A stretch of 64,000 nt of DNA, from assembly GCA_016192065.1 (NCBI GenBank), contig JACPUX010000052.1:108818-172817 (forward strand), given 5' to 3'. The stretch is from Betaproteobacteria bacterium (lineage in GTDB: Bacteria; Pseudomonadota; Gammaproteobacteria; Burkholderiales; Casimicrobiaceae). Below are positions 1 through 10,565 of the stretch, piece after piece. Below the pieces are notes generated by a model. That model saw nothing but the letters and a program-made list of their open reading frames with translations. It searched no databases and was not told the DNA's origin. Each line of letters starts with the position of its first letter. Within the stretch, counting starts at the first letter, position 1. Both the position numbers and the translations under genes were made by a program.

Positions 1-2152
<2,152 letters not shown>

Positions 2153-2200
2153 GAGGGAGGTTCCTTGCCTGCGCCGTGCCGAGATCGCGGTTCGGCGGAT

Positions 2201-3193
2201 TTATGGTGCCCGGGCGGTGAGCCGGGGCTCGGTGAAATAGGGGATGAAGACGTCGTTGGCCTGGTGGCCCACCTGGTGGATCCATTCGCGCGTGAAACGC
2301 TCGCCCAGGCGTTTCAAGTGACGCTCGAAGTCTTCAGGGACGCGGTCCACCACCATTCCTTGCGCGCGCAAGCGGGCCGCGGCCTCGCGCGCAAGTTCTT
2401 CGCTGCGGCTCCAGCCGCGTGCTTCGGCGGCCTGGGCGGCGCTTTGCACGGCGGCCCGTTCGTCCAGGCGCAATTGCTGCCACGCCCCGGCATTGACGTA
2501 CACCATGTTCTTGGGAAACCAGGCGTTGAGTTCATAGTAGTAGTGAAGGTGGTTCCAGACCTGGTTCTCCACTCCGGTCACCGCCGAGGTGATCATGTTG
2601 TCGATGCGCCGCTGCGCGAACGCCGCACCCACCTGCGGCATCGGCACATCCACCGGACTGGCGCCCAACATTTCGGCGATGCGCACCGTGGCCGCGTTGT
2701 AGGTGCGCATGCGGGTGCCCTTGAAATCCGCCGCGCCGCGTATCGGCCGGCTTGAATACAGGCCTTGCGGCGGCCACGGTACGGCGTACAGCAGCACCAG
2801 GCCGCGGGCGGCGAGTTGGCGTTCCAGGACCGGGCGCTGCAGGCGCCACAAGCGCTGGGCATCGGCGTAGTTGTCAACGACAAAGGGGATGGAATCGACT
2901 CCGGCAATCGGCAGTTCCTTGCTGATGCCGGAAAGGATGGATTCGCCCGCTTGCACTCTGCCGCGTTCCACCGCGACGAGCATGTCCCCGAGCTTGATCA
3001 GACTATTGTTGGGGTGCAGTTGGATGGTGAGACCACCTTTGGTTTTGGCATCGACCTCGCGGGCGAATTGCGCCAGGTTCTCGGTATGAAACGATTCAGC
3101 CCGGTACCCGGTGGCGAGGTTCCAAGTGGTCGGTGCGGCGCTTGCCGTGGCGGCGAACAGGCTGATGGCACAGAACGAAAGCGTGATTCTCAT
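2201..3193 (-). CDS. dctP: TRAP transporter substrate-binding protein, DctP family (copy 1)
   Basis: Periplasmic solute receptor of a TRAP transporter, 330 residues. The N-terminus MRITLSFCAISLF...ASA is a Sec signal peptide. The DctP fold is marked by DSIPFVVDNYADA, the FKGTRMRTYN segment holding the conserved ligand-carboxylate arginine, and a VTGVENQVWNHLHYYYE stretch. The start at 3193 has a strong AAAGGAG. It lies 23 bp after dctM in the same transcript. A second, clearly paralogous receptor lies at 5137-6096, so the membrane pair DctQM is flanked by two receptors. Family knowledge: Bordetella pertussis DctP6 and DctP7 were crystallised with pyroglutamate. With a 5-oxoprolinase next door, pyroglutamate is the likely ligand here, but that is inferred. 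Confidence 0.9.
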   Translation of the reverse strand: MRITLSFCAISLFAATASAAPTTWNLATGYRAESFHTENLAQFAREVDAKTKGGLTIQLHPNNSLIKLGDMLVAVERGRVQAGESILSGISKELPIAGVDSIPFVVDNYADAQRLWRLQRPVLERQLAARGLVLLYAVPWPPQGLYSSRPIRGAADFKGTRMRTYNAATVRIAEMLGASPVDVPMPQVGAAFAQRRIDNMITSAVTGVENQVWNHLHYYYELNAWFPKNMVYVNAGAWQQLRLDERAAVQSAAQAAEARGWSRSEELAREAAARLRAQGMVVDRVPEDFERHLKRLGERFTREWIHQVGHQANDVFIPYFTEPRLTARAP

Positions 3194-3216
3194 CTCGGAC
3201 TCCTTTTTGGATCGGC

Positions 3217-4509
3217 TCACATCCGGGTGGGCAACCACAGCGCCAGGTCCGGTATCAGGTACAGGCCGAGCACCGCCGCGATCATCAGCAGGAATAGTGG
3301 CAGGGCATGGCGCGCCAGTTCGGTGATTTCCCGCTTGGTGAGCGATTGCAGGACGAAAAGGTTGAATCCGACGGGCGGCGTGATTTGTGCCGCCTCCACC
3401 ACCAATACGATGAAGATGCCGAACCAGATCAGGTCGATGCCGGCGCGCTCGACGGTGGGGAGCAGTACCGCCATGGTCAGCACTACCATGGAGATGCCAT
3501 CGAGAAAGCAACCGAGGAGCATGAAGAACGCGGTGAGCATTACGATCAGCAGGAAGGGTGGCAAATGCAAACCACCGATCAGTTCGGCGAGGTGGCGGGG
3601 CAGGCCGAGAAAACCCATGGCCAGGGTAAGAAAGGCCGCGCCGGCGAGGATCAGGCCGATCATGCAATAAACCCGCGTGGCGGCAACCAGCCCTTCCTGG
3701 AAGCGCGCCCAATCGAGCGAGCCTTCGAGTGCAGCCACCGCCAGTGCCCCGGCCACGCCCAGCGCCGCCGCCTCGGTGGCGGTGGCGAGTCCGGAGTAGA
3801 TCGACCCCAGCACCAGCGCGATCAAGGTGATCACCGGAACGAGGTGGCGCGAAGCCCAGAGCTTTTCCTTGAGACTCGTCCTTGGGTCGGCCGGCGGAAT
3901 CTGCCCCGGGTGGCGCAACGCCCAGACCACGATGTAGCCCATGAACAGCGTGGCCAGCACCAGGCCGGGAAGCACGCCGGCGACGAAGAGCTTGGCAATG
4001 GAGACATTGGCCGCGACGCCGTAAACGATCATGATGATCGAAGGCGGAATCAAGAGCCCCAGCGTGCCGGCACCGGCCAAGCTGCCGATGGCGATGCTGT
4101 CGGGATAGCCCCGCTTCTTCAGCTCGGGCAGGGTGATCTTGCCGATGGTGGCGCAGGTTGCCGCGGAGGAGCCGGAAACCGCGGCGAAGATCGTGCAGCC
4201 GATCACGTTGGTGTGCAACAAGCGGCCGGGCAGGCGATTCAGCCAGGGCGCGAGTCCGCGAAACATGTCTTCCGAGAGCTTGGAGCGAAAGAGGATTTCC
4301 CCCATCCACAGGAAGAGCGGCAGCGCGGTCAGTGTCCAGGTCGAAGTGGCGCCCCAGATGGTGAGCGCCATGCCGTCGCCCACCGGCCGCAGGGAGAACA
4401 ATTCCATCGCCAGCACGCCGACGCCAAGGAGCGACAGTCCGATCCACATGCCGGAGCCGAGGACCACGAACAGCGCGACGATGAGCAGAAGGGCGACCAG
4501 AAGTTCCAT
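3217..4509 (-). CDS. dctM: TRAP transporter large permease, DctM family
   Basis: Twelve-helix-type inner membrane subunit that performs sodium-driven uptake of the acid delivered by DctP. It is 430 residues, the normal length. It starts MELLVALLLIVALFVVLGSG and contains typical DctM segments such as SGSSAATCATIGKITLPELKKRGY and PPSIIMIVYGVAANVSIAKLF near residues 130-190, plus a C-terminal ITPPVGFNLFVLQ. The gene starts 18 bp after dctQ and is followed 23 bp later by dctP copy 1, so the three are co-transcribed. The substrate is not readable from this subunit. The pyroglutamate assignment comes from neighbouring genes. Confidence 0.94.
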   Translation of the reverse strand: MELLVALLLIVALFVVLGSGMWIGLSLLGVGVLAMELFSLRPVGDGMALTIWGATSTWTLTALPLFLWMGEILFRSKLSEDMFRGLAPWLNRLPGRLLHTNVIGCTIFAAVSGSSAATCATIGKITLPELKKRGYPDSIAIGSLAGAGTLGLLIPPSIIMIVYGVAANVSIAKLFVAGVLPGLVLATLFMGYIVVWALRHPGQIPPADPRTSLKEKLWASRHLVPVITLIALVLGSIYSGLATATEAAALGVAGALAVAALEGSLDWARFQEGLVAATRVYCMIGLILAGAAFLTLAMGFLGLPRHLAELIGGLHLPPFLLIVMLTAFFMLLGCFLDGISMVVLTMAVLLPTVERAGIDLIWFGIFIVLVVEAAQITPPVGFNLFVLQSLTKREITELARHALPLFLLMIAAVLGLYLIPDLALWLPTRM

Positions 4510-4527
4510 TGGTGTTCGATCCTCGGG

Positions 4528-5043
4528 CTATTCGGCGCGGGCGATTTCCGCCTCGCCGCCGGGAGTGAAGACCAGACGCCCGCGCAGCCGCGCCAGCAGG
4601 GCTTCGACGAAGGCCAGGGCGAGGCCCCAGCAGCCCAGCGCCATCAGGCTTTGCGGCAGCCACAAGGGCGTCGCATCGGCGGCGGGGGATACGTCGTGGG
4701 TCAGGTAGGAGGTCCAGACCAGGCGCAGCGCGTACCACGCTAGATAAGCGGCGAGGGCGAGACCCGCAGTGAGGCACCAGTATTCCAGAGCATTGCGGTG
4801 GGCTGGCGCGAGTCGTTGCAAAAGCAACGATACGCGGATGTGCTCGCCCTTGCGCAAGGTCTCCGGCAGGGCCAGGAACAAGGCCGCGGCGATGGCGAAG
4901 CCGGCGTAGGCGTCGAGCCCGGGAAGGTCCCATTGGAACTGTCTCGCCAGGATGCCCAGCATGATGCAAGCAAAGGCGGAAACCAGTGCCAGGCAGGCGA
5001 GAACGATCAGCAGGCGATAGAAATTGACGACGAGTCGAGCCAT
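4528..5043 (-). CDS. dctQ: TRAP transporter small permease, DctQ family
   Basis: Small membrane subunit that pairs with DctM, 171 residues with four predicted membrane helices. The N-terminus reads MARLVVNFYRLLIVLACLAL, followed by GILARQFQWDLPGLDAYAGF. The LRKGEHIRVSLLLQRL motif near residue 65 is the usual DctQ cytoplasmic loop. It precedes dctM by 18 bp and follows dctP copy 2 by 93 bp. The wider gap before dctQ is the largest inside the transporter block. Confidence 0.9.
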   Translation of the reverse strand: MARLVVNFYRLLIVLACLALVSAFACIMLGILARQFQWDLPGLDAYAGFAIAAALFLALPETLRKGEHIRVSLLLQRLAPAHRNALEYWCLTAGLALAAYLAWYALRLVWTSYLTHDVSPAADATPLWLPQSLMALGCWGLALAFVEALLARLRGRLVFTPGGEAEIARAE

Positions 5044-5136
5044 GGCGCGGCCTCCTGGCGGCGTGTTCGAGGTGGAAGCGCGGGCTTCCGCGGGCAGAAT
5101 TGGGGGCGCCCCGCGGGCAGCCCCGGCAGGTGCGGC

Positions 5137-6096
5137 CTAGCGGCGGTAGGCGGCGATGATCGCCTGGCCGTCGGGTCCGGCGGTCTTGAGCCACTCGGCG
5201 GTCATGGTTTCACCGATGGTTTGCAATTCTCGACGCAGCGGTTCCGAGGGCGGGTTCACTTTCATGCCGCGTGCGCTCAGCTCGCGCACGTACTCGGCGT
5301 CGCGCTCGGCGCTGGTCTTCCAGCCACGCGTCTCGGCCGCCGTGGCGGCCTGAAGCAGCGCTTCCTGGGTGGGCTTGTCCAAGGCCTCGAAGGCTTTGAA
5401 ACTCACCACGGTGGCGTTGCGTGGCAGCCAACCGTTGATCGGGTAGAAGTACTTGGTTTGCTCGAAGAGTTTGTTTTCGATGCCGCTGGCGCTGGAGGTC
5501 AGGAAATTCTCGACCGTCCCGGTGGCCAGCGCCTGACCCAGTTCCGCGAGCTGGATGGTGGTGGGCTGCGCCTTGAGCAGCTGGGCGATGCGCGTGGTGG
5601 CGGGGTTATAGGCCCGCATCTTGGTCCCCTTGAAATCCTCGGGGGCGTTGATCGGCTTCACCGAGTACAAGGACTGCCCCGGCCAGGGCACGGAAAACAG
5701 CAGTTTCATGCCCTGGCTCGCCAGGAGCTTTTCCAGCGACGGCCGGGCCGCTTGATAGAGCTTGCGCGCCTCATCGTAGCTGGTGGCGAGAAAGGGGATC
5801 GAATCGACGCCAAAAAGCGCGTTCTCGTTCGAGGCGCCGGAGAGTATGAACTCGCCCGCTTGAACCTGCCCGGTCTGCACCGCGCGCTTGATCTCGTTGG
5901 CCTTGAACAGCGAGGCATTGACATGCAGCGTGATCTTCAGCTTGCCGCCGGTCGCCAGCTCGACTTCCTGGGCGAACTGCTGCACGTTCTGAGTCTGAAA
6001 GCTGTTCGGGGCATAAGCCGTGGGCAGATCCCATTTGGTCTGAGCATGAACCAAGGGGGCGAGCAGGGTGGCGAGCAGCAAGAGCGAACGTTTCAT
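5137..6096 (-). CDS. dctP: TRAP transporter substrate-binding protein, DctP family (copy 2)
   Basis: Second periplasmic receptor of the same cluster, 319 residues, with signal peptide MKRSLLLLATLLAPLVHAQ. It shares long stretches with copy 1: WDLPTAYAPNSFQTQNVQQF against WNLATGYRAESFHTENLAQF, GVDSIPFL, the VPWP.Q.LYS block and FKGTKMRAYN. The two are therefore paralogues from one duplication. It has a good GAGGAG upstream of the ATG at 6096. Having two receptors for one DctQM pair suggests either two related ligands or two affinities. In Bordetella the comparable DctP6 and DctP7 both bind pyroglutamate, which makes orthology to that pair a natural hypothesis. Confidence 0.9.
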   Translation of the reverse strand: MKRSLLLLATLLAPLVHAQTKWDLPTAYAPNSFQTQNVQQFAQEVELATGGKLKITLHVNASLFKANEIKRAVQTGQVQAGEFILSGASNENALFGVDSIPFLATSYDEARKLYQAARPSLEKLLASQGMKLLFSVPWPGQSLYSVKPINAPEDFKGTKMRAYNPATTRIAQLLKAQPTTIQLAELGQALATGTVENFLTSSASGIENKLFEQTKYFYPINGWLPRNATVVSFKAFEALDKPTQEALLQAATAAETRGWKTSAERDAEYVRELSARGMKVNPPSEPLRRELQTIGETMTAEWLKTAGPDGQAIIAAYRR

Positions 6097-6158
6097 GGGT
6101 GAACTCCTCGGGTTGGTGAGGTGCCTTGGTCGGGCACTCGATGTGGAATCAGGACGCC

Positions 6159-6983
6159 TCAGAAGCTGGCGAGCTGGTTGTTCTTCAGGTCGGTAATCAG
6201 CATGGCGCCGGGTGCGTGGGTGATGCAGAAGTCGAGCTTGGCCCCAGTCAGCGCAGCTTGCGGGGTCACCCCACAGGCCCAGAAGACCGGCAACTCCCCG
6301 GGCAGGATTTCGATCGGGTCGCCGTAATCCGGGTGCGCCAGGTCGGCAATGCCGATCTCGCGCGGGTCGCCCACATGAACCGGCGCGCCATGCACTTGTG
6401 GAAAGCGCGAGGTAATCTGCACCGAGCGGATCGCCGCCGCGGCCGGCAGGGGGCGCATCGACACCACCATCGGCCCGGCGAAACGACCCGCGGGTCGGGT
6501 CATGAGGGAGCTGCGGTACATGGCGACGTTTTTGCCGGCTTCGAGATGGCGCAGGCGTATGCCGGATTCGAGTAATGCTTGTTCGAAGGAAAACGAGCAC
6601 CCCAGCACGAAACTCACCAGGTCCTCGCGCCAGAGCGCTTGCACGTCGGCTGGTTCGGCCACCACTTCGCCGTCGCGCCAGACCCGGTAGCGCGGCAAGT
6701 CGGTGCGCAGATCGAGATCGGCCCCCAGCGCGGGAATTCTGGGCGAGCCCGGGTCGGCTACGCCCAGCAGCGGGCACGGCTTGGGATTGCGCTGGCAATA
6801 GAGCAGGAAGTCGGCCGCGTGTTCGGCCGGCAACACCACCAGATTGCCTTGGACATAGTCCGCTGCCATGCCGCCGGTGTGCGTGGTCCAGGCGCCGCTG
6901 CGAATGAGATGGCGCGCCTGGGCGGCGAGGCCCGGCTGAGGCGTCATTTCCGACCTTGGTTTCACGGCAAGGGCTTCACACAT
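6159..6983 (-). CDS. DUF1445 / D-glutamate cyclase-like protein (putative hydro-lyase)
   Basis: About 274 residues, spanning the whole DUF1445 (YcsI/PF07286) family. Family landmarks are [30 protein letters not shown] at the N-terminus, [16 protein letters not shown] near the middle, [12 protein letters not shown], and the C-terminal [12 protein letters not shown]...[15 protein letters not shown]. The mammalian relative DGLUCY converts D-glutamate to 5-oxo-D-proline. Bacterial members often sit beside 5-oxoprolinase genes, as ycsI does in Bacillus. A role in 5-oxoproline metabolism fits this cluster, but the exact reaction is inferred. The start at 6983 was chosen for the GGAGA seven bases upstream; an ATG at 6947 (MTPQPG) is an alternative nearer the family start. 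Confidence 0.82.
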   Translation of the reverse strand: MCEALAVKPRSEMTPQPGLAAQARHLIRSGAWTTHTGGMAADYVQGNLVVLPAEHAADFLLYCQRNPKPCPLLGVADPGSPRIPALGADLDLRTDLPRYRVWRDGEVVAEPADVQALWREDLVSFVLGCSFSFEQALLESGIRLRHLEAGKNVAMYRSSLMTRPAGRFAGPMVVSMRPLPAAAAIRSVQITSRFPQVHGAPVHVGDPREIGIADLAHPDYGDPIEILPGELPVFWACGVTPQAALTGAKLDFCITHAPGAMLITDLKNNQLASF

Positions 6984-7064
6984 GGGGCGTCTCCGGCAAA
7001 CCACTGAATCATGCCGGGCATTGTGTGGCTGGCGCTGGTGACGCGCAAACGAAAAAAATATCGT

Positions 7065-8003
7065 TCAACTGATCGATTTTTTCGATGCTTTGGCAACTCC
7101 GCGCGCCCGCGCGGGTCGCTCGCGCTTGGCCGGAGGGAACAGCGCGAGAATTGAATCGACGACCGTGGCGATCAAGGGCGAGGACGGATCGGCGCGGTAG
7201 TTCAAGTGGATGGGCAAAGGCGGCAGCGTGAAGGGAAGCTTGAGCACTCGCAGATCGGCGGTCGCCACCATGCGCTCGACCGCGGCCCGCGGCAGCGTGG
7301 CCACGCCGAAACCGGCATGCACCAACTGCACGATGGCGGAGAGTGAGGAAATGCAATGTACCCGCCGCGGCTCCAGAGCGCGCAGGCGGAACAACTCGTT
7401 GAGCGCGACGTGGGGTTGCGAGCCGCGTTGAAAGGTGAGGAGTTCGAGTTCGGCCAGTTCCGCCAGATCATAGGCGCGTCGGCGATGCAGGCGGGCATTT
7501 CCCACCAGCACCATGTCCATGGGCGGCAAGGCCAGACTGCGAATGCCGTCCAGGCCGGCAGGCTGCGCGGTGAATACCAGATCCAAGGCGCCGCGCCGGA
7601 TTTGGTCGACCAGTACCGGCGTGGTTTCGACCGTGAGTTCCAATTCAATCGCCGGGGTTTCGGTCCGCAGCTTGCCAATCCACGGAACGAGCCAGGAGTG
7701 CAGTACGGATTCGATCGCGCCGATGCGCATCGATACTGGGAGGACCGCCTCGGCGCCGATTTCCGCCTTGATGCTGCGCTGCATTTCGAGCAGCCGCTGC
7801 GCGTGGGCATAGAAGCGCGTGCCCGCGACGGTAAGCCGGAAGCGGCGGTCGCGGCGGTCCAAGAGCAGCACGCCCAGCTCTTCCTCCAATGCCGAGATGC
7901 GGCTCGACATCGCTGACTGAGTGAGGTAGAGCTTGTCCGCGGCCCGGGTGACGCTTTTCAGCGTTACCACCCAATAGTAGGCTTCGACGAAGCGTAGATT
8001 CAT
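7065..8003 (-). CDS. LysR-family transcriptional regulator
   Basis: 312 residues counted from the ATG at 8003 (MNLRFVEAYYWVVTLKSVTR). The N-terminal winged helix-turn-helix is clear (AADKLYLTQSAMSSRISALEEELGV), followed by the type-2 periplasmic-binding-like effector domain (SMRIGAIESVLHSWLVPWI...). It is co-oriented with, and 81 bp upstream of, the DUF1445-TRAP-oplaH genes, so it is the probable activator of that cluster, with 5-oxoproline or a related acid as inducer. That is inference from position. An in-frame upstream start at 8060 would add 19 residues with no family support. The C-terminus after residue 290 is a basic tail. Confidence 0.88.
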   Translation of the reverse strand: MNLRFVEAYYWVVTLKSVTRAADKLYLTQSAMSSRISALEEELGVLLLDRRDRRFRLTVAGTRFYAHAQRLLEMQRSIKAEIGAEAVLPVSMRIGAIESVLHSWLVPWIGKLRTETPAIELELTVETTPVLVDQIRRGALDLVFTAQPAGLDGIRSLALPPMDMVLVGNARLHRRRAYDLAELAELELLTFQRGSQPHVALNELFRLRALEPRRVHCISSLSAIVQLVHAGFGVATLPRAAVERMVATADLRVLKLPFTLPPLPIHLNYRADPSSPLIATVVDSILALFPPAKRERPARARGVAKASKKSIS

Positions 8004-8093
8004 TCCCGGCGACCTCGATTTGATGGCGGGGGTGGCGCCACGGCGGCCACTTCTCGGCATGATGCATGCATTTTCCGGGCGCCGCCAACTGCC

Positions 8094-8295
8094 TAGTCAC
8101 TATGGCCTGAAGTCTTCACCTTTCCGGAGAAGAAATGAGTCGAAGAGGTGAATTTGGGCGATTTACAAGGGGGCTCGCCCGCTTGTTCCTGGCGGGGGCT
8201 ATACAAGGGGTTTCTCCCCTTGTTGGTAGGAGGATTTGTTCGCCGTTTGCTCCCGCGCGGCGATCCTCTTTGGATCCGGCTTGTCCGGCTTAGGG
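8094..8295 (+). repeat. ~200-bp dispersed repeat element, copy A
   Basis: The left end is TAGTCACTA. It is followed by a CTTCAC...TTTCCGGAGAAGAAATGA block shared with copies at 53309 and 55661. The centre has two ACAAGGGG-type hairpins. The second, 8203-8223, is perfect: ACAAGGGG, a five-base loop, CCCCTTGT. The right end TTTGGATCCGGCTTGTCCGG matches copy C with few changes. Bases outside the element differ between copies, so the left boundary is sharp. No transposase or long terminal repeat is visible. It fills most of the gap between the lysR start and the hydrolase gene at 8346. Confidence 0.88.
8135..8293 (+). CDS. small ORF inside repeat copy A (52 residues), function unknown
   Basis: The ORF begins MSRRGEFGRFTRGLA and ends SLDPACPA, just inside the right end of the repeat. 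It has a near-ideal Shine-Dalgarno (GGAG, five bases from the ATG). The same frame is open in copy C (55702-55869), with matching segments MSRR, EFG, FTRGLA, LFLAG, IQGVSPL and PACPA, and a net length difference of exactly three codons. Copy B is frame-shifted. Conservation of the frame in two of three copies is suggestive. However, other frames are also open in GC-rich DNA, so it may not be translated. Confidence 0.35.
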   Translation: MSRRGEFGRFTRGLARLFLAGAIQGVSPLVGRRICSPFAPARRSSLDPACPA

Positions 8296-8345
8296 GGAGG
8301 GCAAAATCGCGGTACCATGTGCTGTGGTGTTCACGCGGTGACGAG

Positions 8346-10043
8346 ATGAAACTAGGTTCATGGTTGGGCGCTTGTGTGGCGCTGTTGACTGGGGTGGCGG
8401 CGGTAGCCGCGCAAGACCCCTTGGCCCGGGTTGCGGCTCTTCCTCCGGGACCGCACCTGGCGGCATGCAGCAACGTGGCGCAGGATTTTTCGCGGCTGAT
8501 GGGTGAAACGGCGGAGAGTTTTTGGGAGGGTACGCCCCACGAGGGGCAGTATCGGTACCTCAGCCTGCTGCTCAGCGAAGCGTCCTCGAGCCTGCGGTTC
8601 ACCATCACTCCTCCGGCCACCGAGTTGTTTCCGCGCTTTCACGGCAATGCCGTGGAATACGTCGCGCTATTCTGTTACCCCACGGCGGCGACCAATACCC
8701 GCCCCGACTATCCCTTGCCCAACGGCCGCGCCGTGCCACGCATGGAGCGTGCAGGCGAGGCGCCGATCTGGGCCGGGGCGGGCGCCCGTTATCCGCTGCT
8801 GGTGTATTCCCATGGTCTGGGCGGCAGTCCCTTGTCCGACGAATATCTCGGTTCGATCACCCGCTTCGTCAGCCATGGCTATGCGGTGCTGGCGATGTTC
8901 CATGGCGACCCGCGGTTTTCGCGGGTTCGGCTGGAGGACTTGGGCGACTATTTCTACGCCGTGCGCAACTTCAACGAGATTGTCGAAATGCAGGCGGTCA
9001 GACCGCTGTCCGTGGTGGCCGGGCTGGATATGCTGCTGGCCGACGCGCGCTACGGCGATCATCTCGACCCCGCGCGTATCGGCATCTTCGGCACCAGCCT
9101 CGGTGGCGAGACCGCGCTCCTGACGGTCGGCGCCAAACTTACCGCCAGCCTGGGTCTGTCCGCACAGACGGTGGTGCAGGACCCGCGAATCAAGGCCATC
9201 ACCGGCTATGTGCCCTATTCCGGACAAAGCTTTTTGCCCGCTTTCGGCGACAATCAGAGCGGTGTCGATGGCCTGGGTGTGCCGTATCTGGGCATCGGCG
9301 GGACGGCTGATTTCACCGCGCCGATCGGCCTGACCGAACAGGCGGTCAATCGCCTGTCGGGCAGCCGCTTTCTGGTGGCCTTCCAAGGGGTGGGCCACCG
9401 CTACGACGCGAGCCTCGTGCCGGATATCTTCACCTGGACCATCAACTTCTTCGACGGCTTTCTCAAAGACGACGCGGCGGCCAAGGTGCGCCTGGCGCGC
9501 CTGGAGGAAGTGCTTGAAGGCCCCAACGACGGCACTCGCATCGACTATCTGGCGCCGACCGCGCCCAGCGGCGCGGAAGCGCTGGTGCCTGAGTTCTACC
9601 ATCCGGGGCTAAAGCACTTCTTCTTGACCGCCAGTGTGGCCGAGGCGGCGGGCATCGATGGTGGTGCCGCGGGTGCCGGTTGGCAACGCACTGGCCTGGC
9701 CTTCAAGGCCTTGAATCTGGGCGCGCCCTTGGCCGCGCCGGTCTGCCGCTTCTACGGTACGCCGGGGCTCGGCCCCAACTCCCATTTCTACACCGCCCAC
9801 GCGGGTGAATGCGGGTTCGTGAAAACCGTTCCAAGCTGGTTCTACGAAGGATTGGCTTTCGCCGTGGAGGTGCCGGCGGACGGTGTGTGCCCGGCCAACC
9901 GGGTGCCGGTCTATCGCGCCTACAACAACGGCTTTCCGCAAAACGATTCCAACCATCGCTACACCACCAGTCGCAGCAGCTATGCGGCAAGCCTCGGCGC
10001 CAACTGGGTGGCGGAGGGCTTGGTATTCTGCGCCATGCCTTGA
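8346..10043 (+). CDS. secreted alpha/beta hydrolase with C-terminal DUF5648 domain
   Basis: 565 residues from the ATG at 8346. The N-terminus (MKLGSWLGACVALLTG...VAA) is a signal peptide, so the protein is exported. Residues about 130-380 form an alpha/beta hydrolase of the platelet-activating-factor acetylhydrolase/dienelactone type. The oxyanion segment is LLVYSHGLGGSP, the nucleophile elbow is FGTSLGGETAL with its serine, and a late GVGHRYD histidine is present. Residues about 410-565 form a DUF5648-like region with paired FYHPGLKHFFLT, FYGTPG...HFYTAHAGEC and WFYEGLAF motifs. Such domains are often at the tail of secreted proteins. A frame-extending start at 8148 lies inside repeat copy A and is rejected because it would put the signal peptide inside the protein. 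The substrate is unknown. Confidence 0.82.
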   Translation: MKLGSWLGACVALLTGVAAVAAQDPLARVAALPPGPHLAACSNVAQDFSRLMGETAESFWEGTPHEGQYRYLSLLLSEASSSLRFTITPPATELFPRFHGNAVEYVALFCYPTAATNTRPDYPLPNGRAVPRMERAGEAPIWAGAGARYPLLVYSHGLGGSPLSDEYLGSITRFVSHGYAVLAMFHGDPRFSRVRLEDLGDYFYAVRNFNEIVEMQAVRPLSVVAGLDMLLADARYGDHLDPARIGIFGTSLGGETALLTVGAKLTASLGLSAQTVVQDPRIKAITGYVPYSGQSFLPAFGDNQSGVDGLGVPYLGIGGTADFTAPIGLTEQAVNRLSGSRFLVAFQGVGHRYDASLVPDIFTWTINFFDGFLKDDAAAKVRLARLEEVLEGPNDGTRIDYLAPTAPSGAEALVPEFYHPGLKHFFLTASVAEAAGIDGGAAGAGWQRTGLAFKALNLGAPLAAPVCRFYGTPGLGPNSHFYTAHAGECGFVKTVPSWFYEGLAFAVEVPADGVCPANRVPVYRAYNNGFPQNDSNHRYTTSRSSYAASLGANWVAEGLVFCAMP

Positions 10044-10227
10044 GCTGCCGCGGGTAGTGGCCTGGGTGGGAGAAGGGTGGGAGGCGCTTGGTGGATTCGC
10101 GCGCGCGGGCAAGCGTTGGATCGGCCCCCGCCAAGACCACAAGCTTCACAGAATCGTCACACAAGACGTAGAAAATGTAGGGCGGTCAAGACCTGTCGTC
10201 TTGCCCTATCCTCAGGAGCCAGGAATC

Positions 10228-10467
10228 ATGCGTCAAGCGTTCATCGTTCTCGCCGTCGCGGGTCTGTTTGCCGGTTGTGCCAGCACCGCCGCGGTCACCG
10301 CGGACAAGAAGGTCGAAGTCGCCAAAGTGCCTCAGTGCTACTCCGGCGATGCCGGGCGGTTCTTCAATGTTGGTGACAAGACCACCATCTCTGGTCTGGA
10401 GGTGAGCTGCGTGGCGACTTCGGACGGCAAGTCCGGGCAGTGGATGGGCGCCAAGCACCACAAGTAG
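10228..10467 (+). CDS. small predicted lipoprotein
   Basis: 79 residues. MRQAFIVLAVAGLFAGC is a lipoprotein signal peptide, with a lipobox (LFAG before Cys17) that would be cleaved by Lsp and lipidated. The mature part has two further cysteines (PQCYSG, VSCVAT) that could form a disulphide, and a region GDKTTISGLEVSCVATSDGK without a recognised domain. The ribosome-binding site is strong (CAGGAG). It is a single gene between the hydrolase and the convergent ETF-QO gene. Function unknown. Confidence 0.75.
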   Translation: MRQAFIVLAVAGLFAGCASTAAVTADKKVEVAKVPQCYSGDAGRFFNVGDKTTISGLEVSCVATSDGKSGQWMGAKHHK

Positions 10468-10496
10468 TTCTGGGTCGGATATTGCGCGGCTAGCGG

Positions 10497-10528
10497 CGAT
10501 GGCGCGGGCCGGAACGGCCCCGCCATCG
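10497..10528. terminator. long GC hairpin between convergent genes
   Basis: Arms 10497-10511 and 10515-10528 pair as CGATGGCG.GGGCCG with one bulged base and a three-base loop. It lies between the stop of the lipoprotein gene and the end of the convergent ETF-QO gene. There is no T-tract on either side, so it could be a weak or Rho-assisted bidirectional terminator or only an RNA 3' end stabiliser. Confidence 0.45.
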
Positions 10529-10565
10529 GCCCGGCGCTTGCTCTTGCGGGCGCGGCCCCGCGCGC

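Noticed and set aside
2201..5194. Single 997-codon minus-strand gene
   Set aside because: Only the last 330 codons are real (dctP). The rest is an out-of-frame shadow of dctQ and dctM, which have their own starts and ribosome-binding sites.
8203..8223. Hairpin in repeat copy A as an intrinsic terminator
   Set aside because: No T-tract follows. The same hairpin is an internal part of all copies, so it belongs to the repeat.
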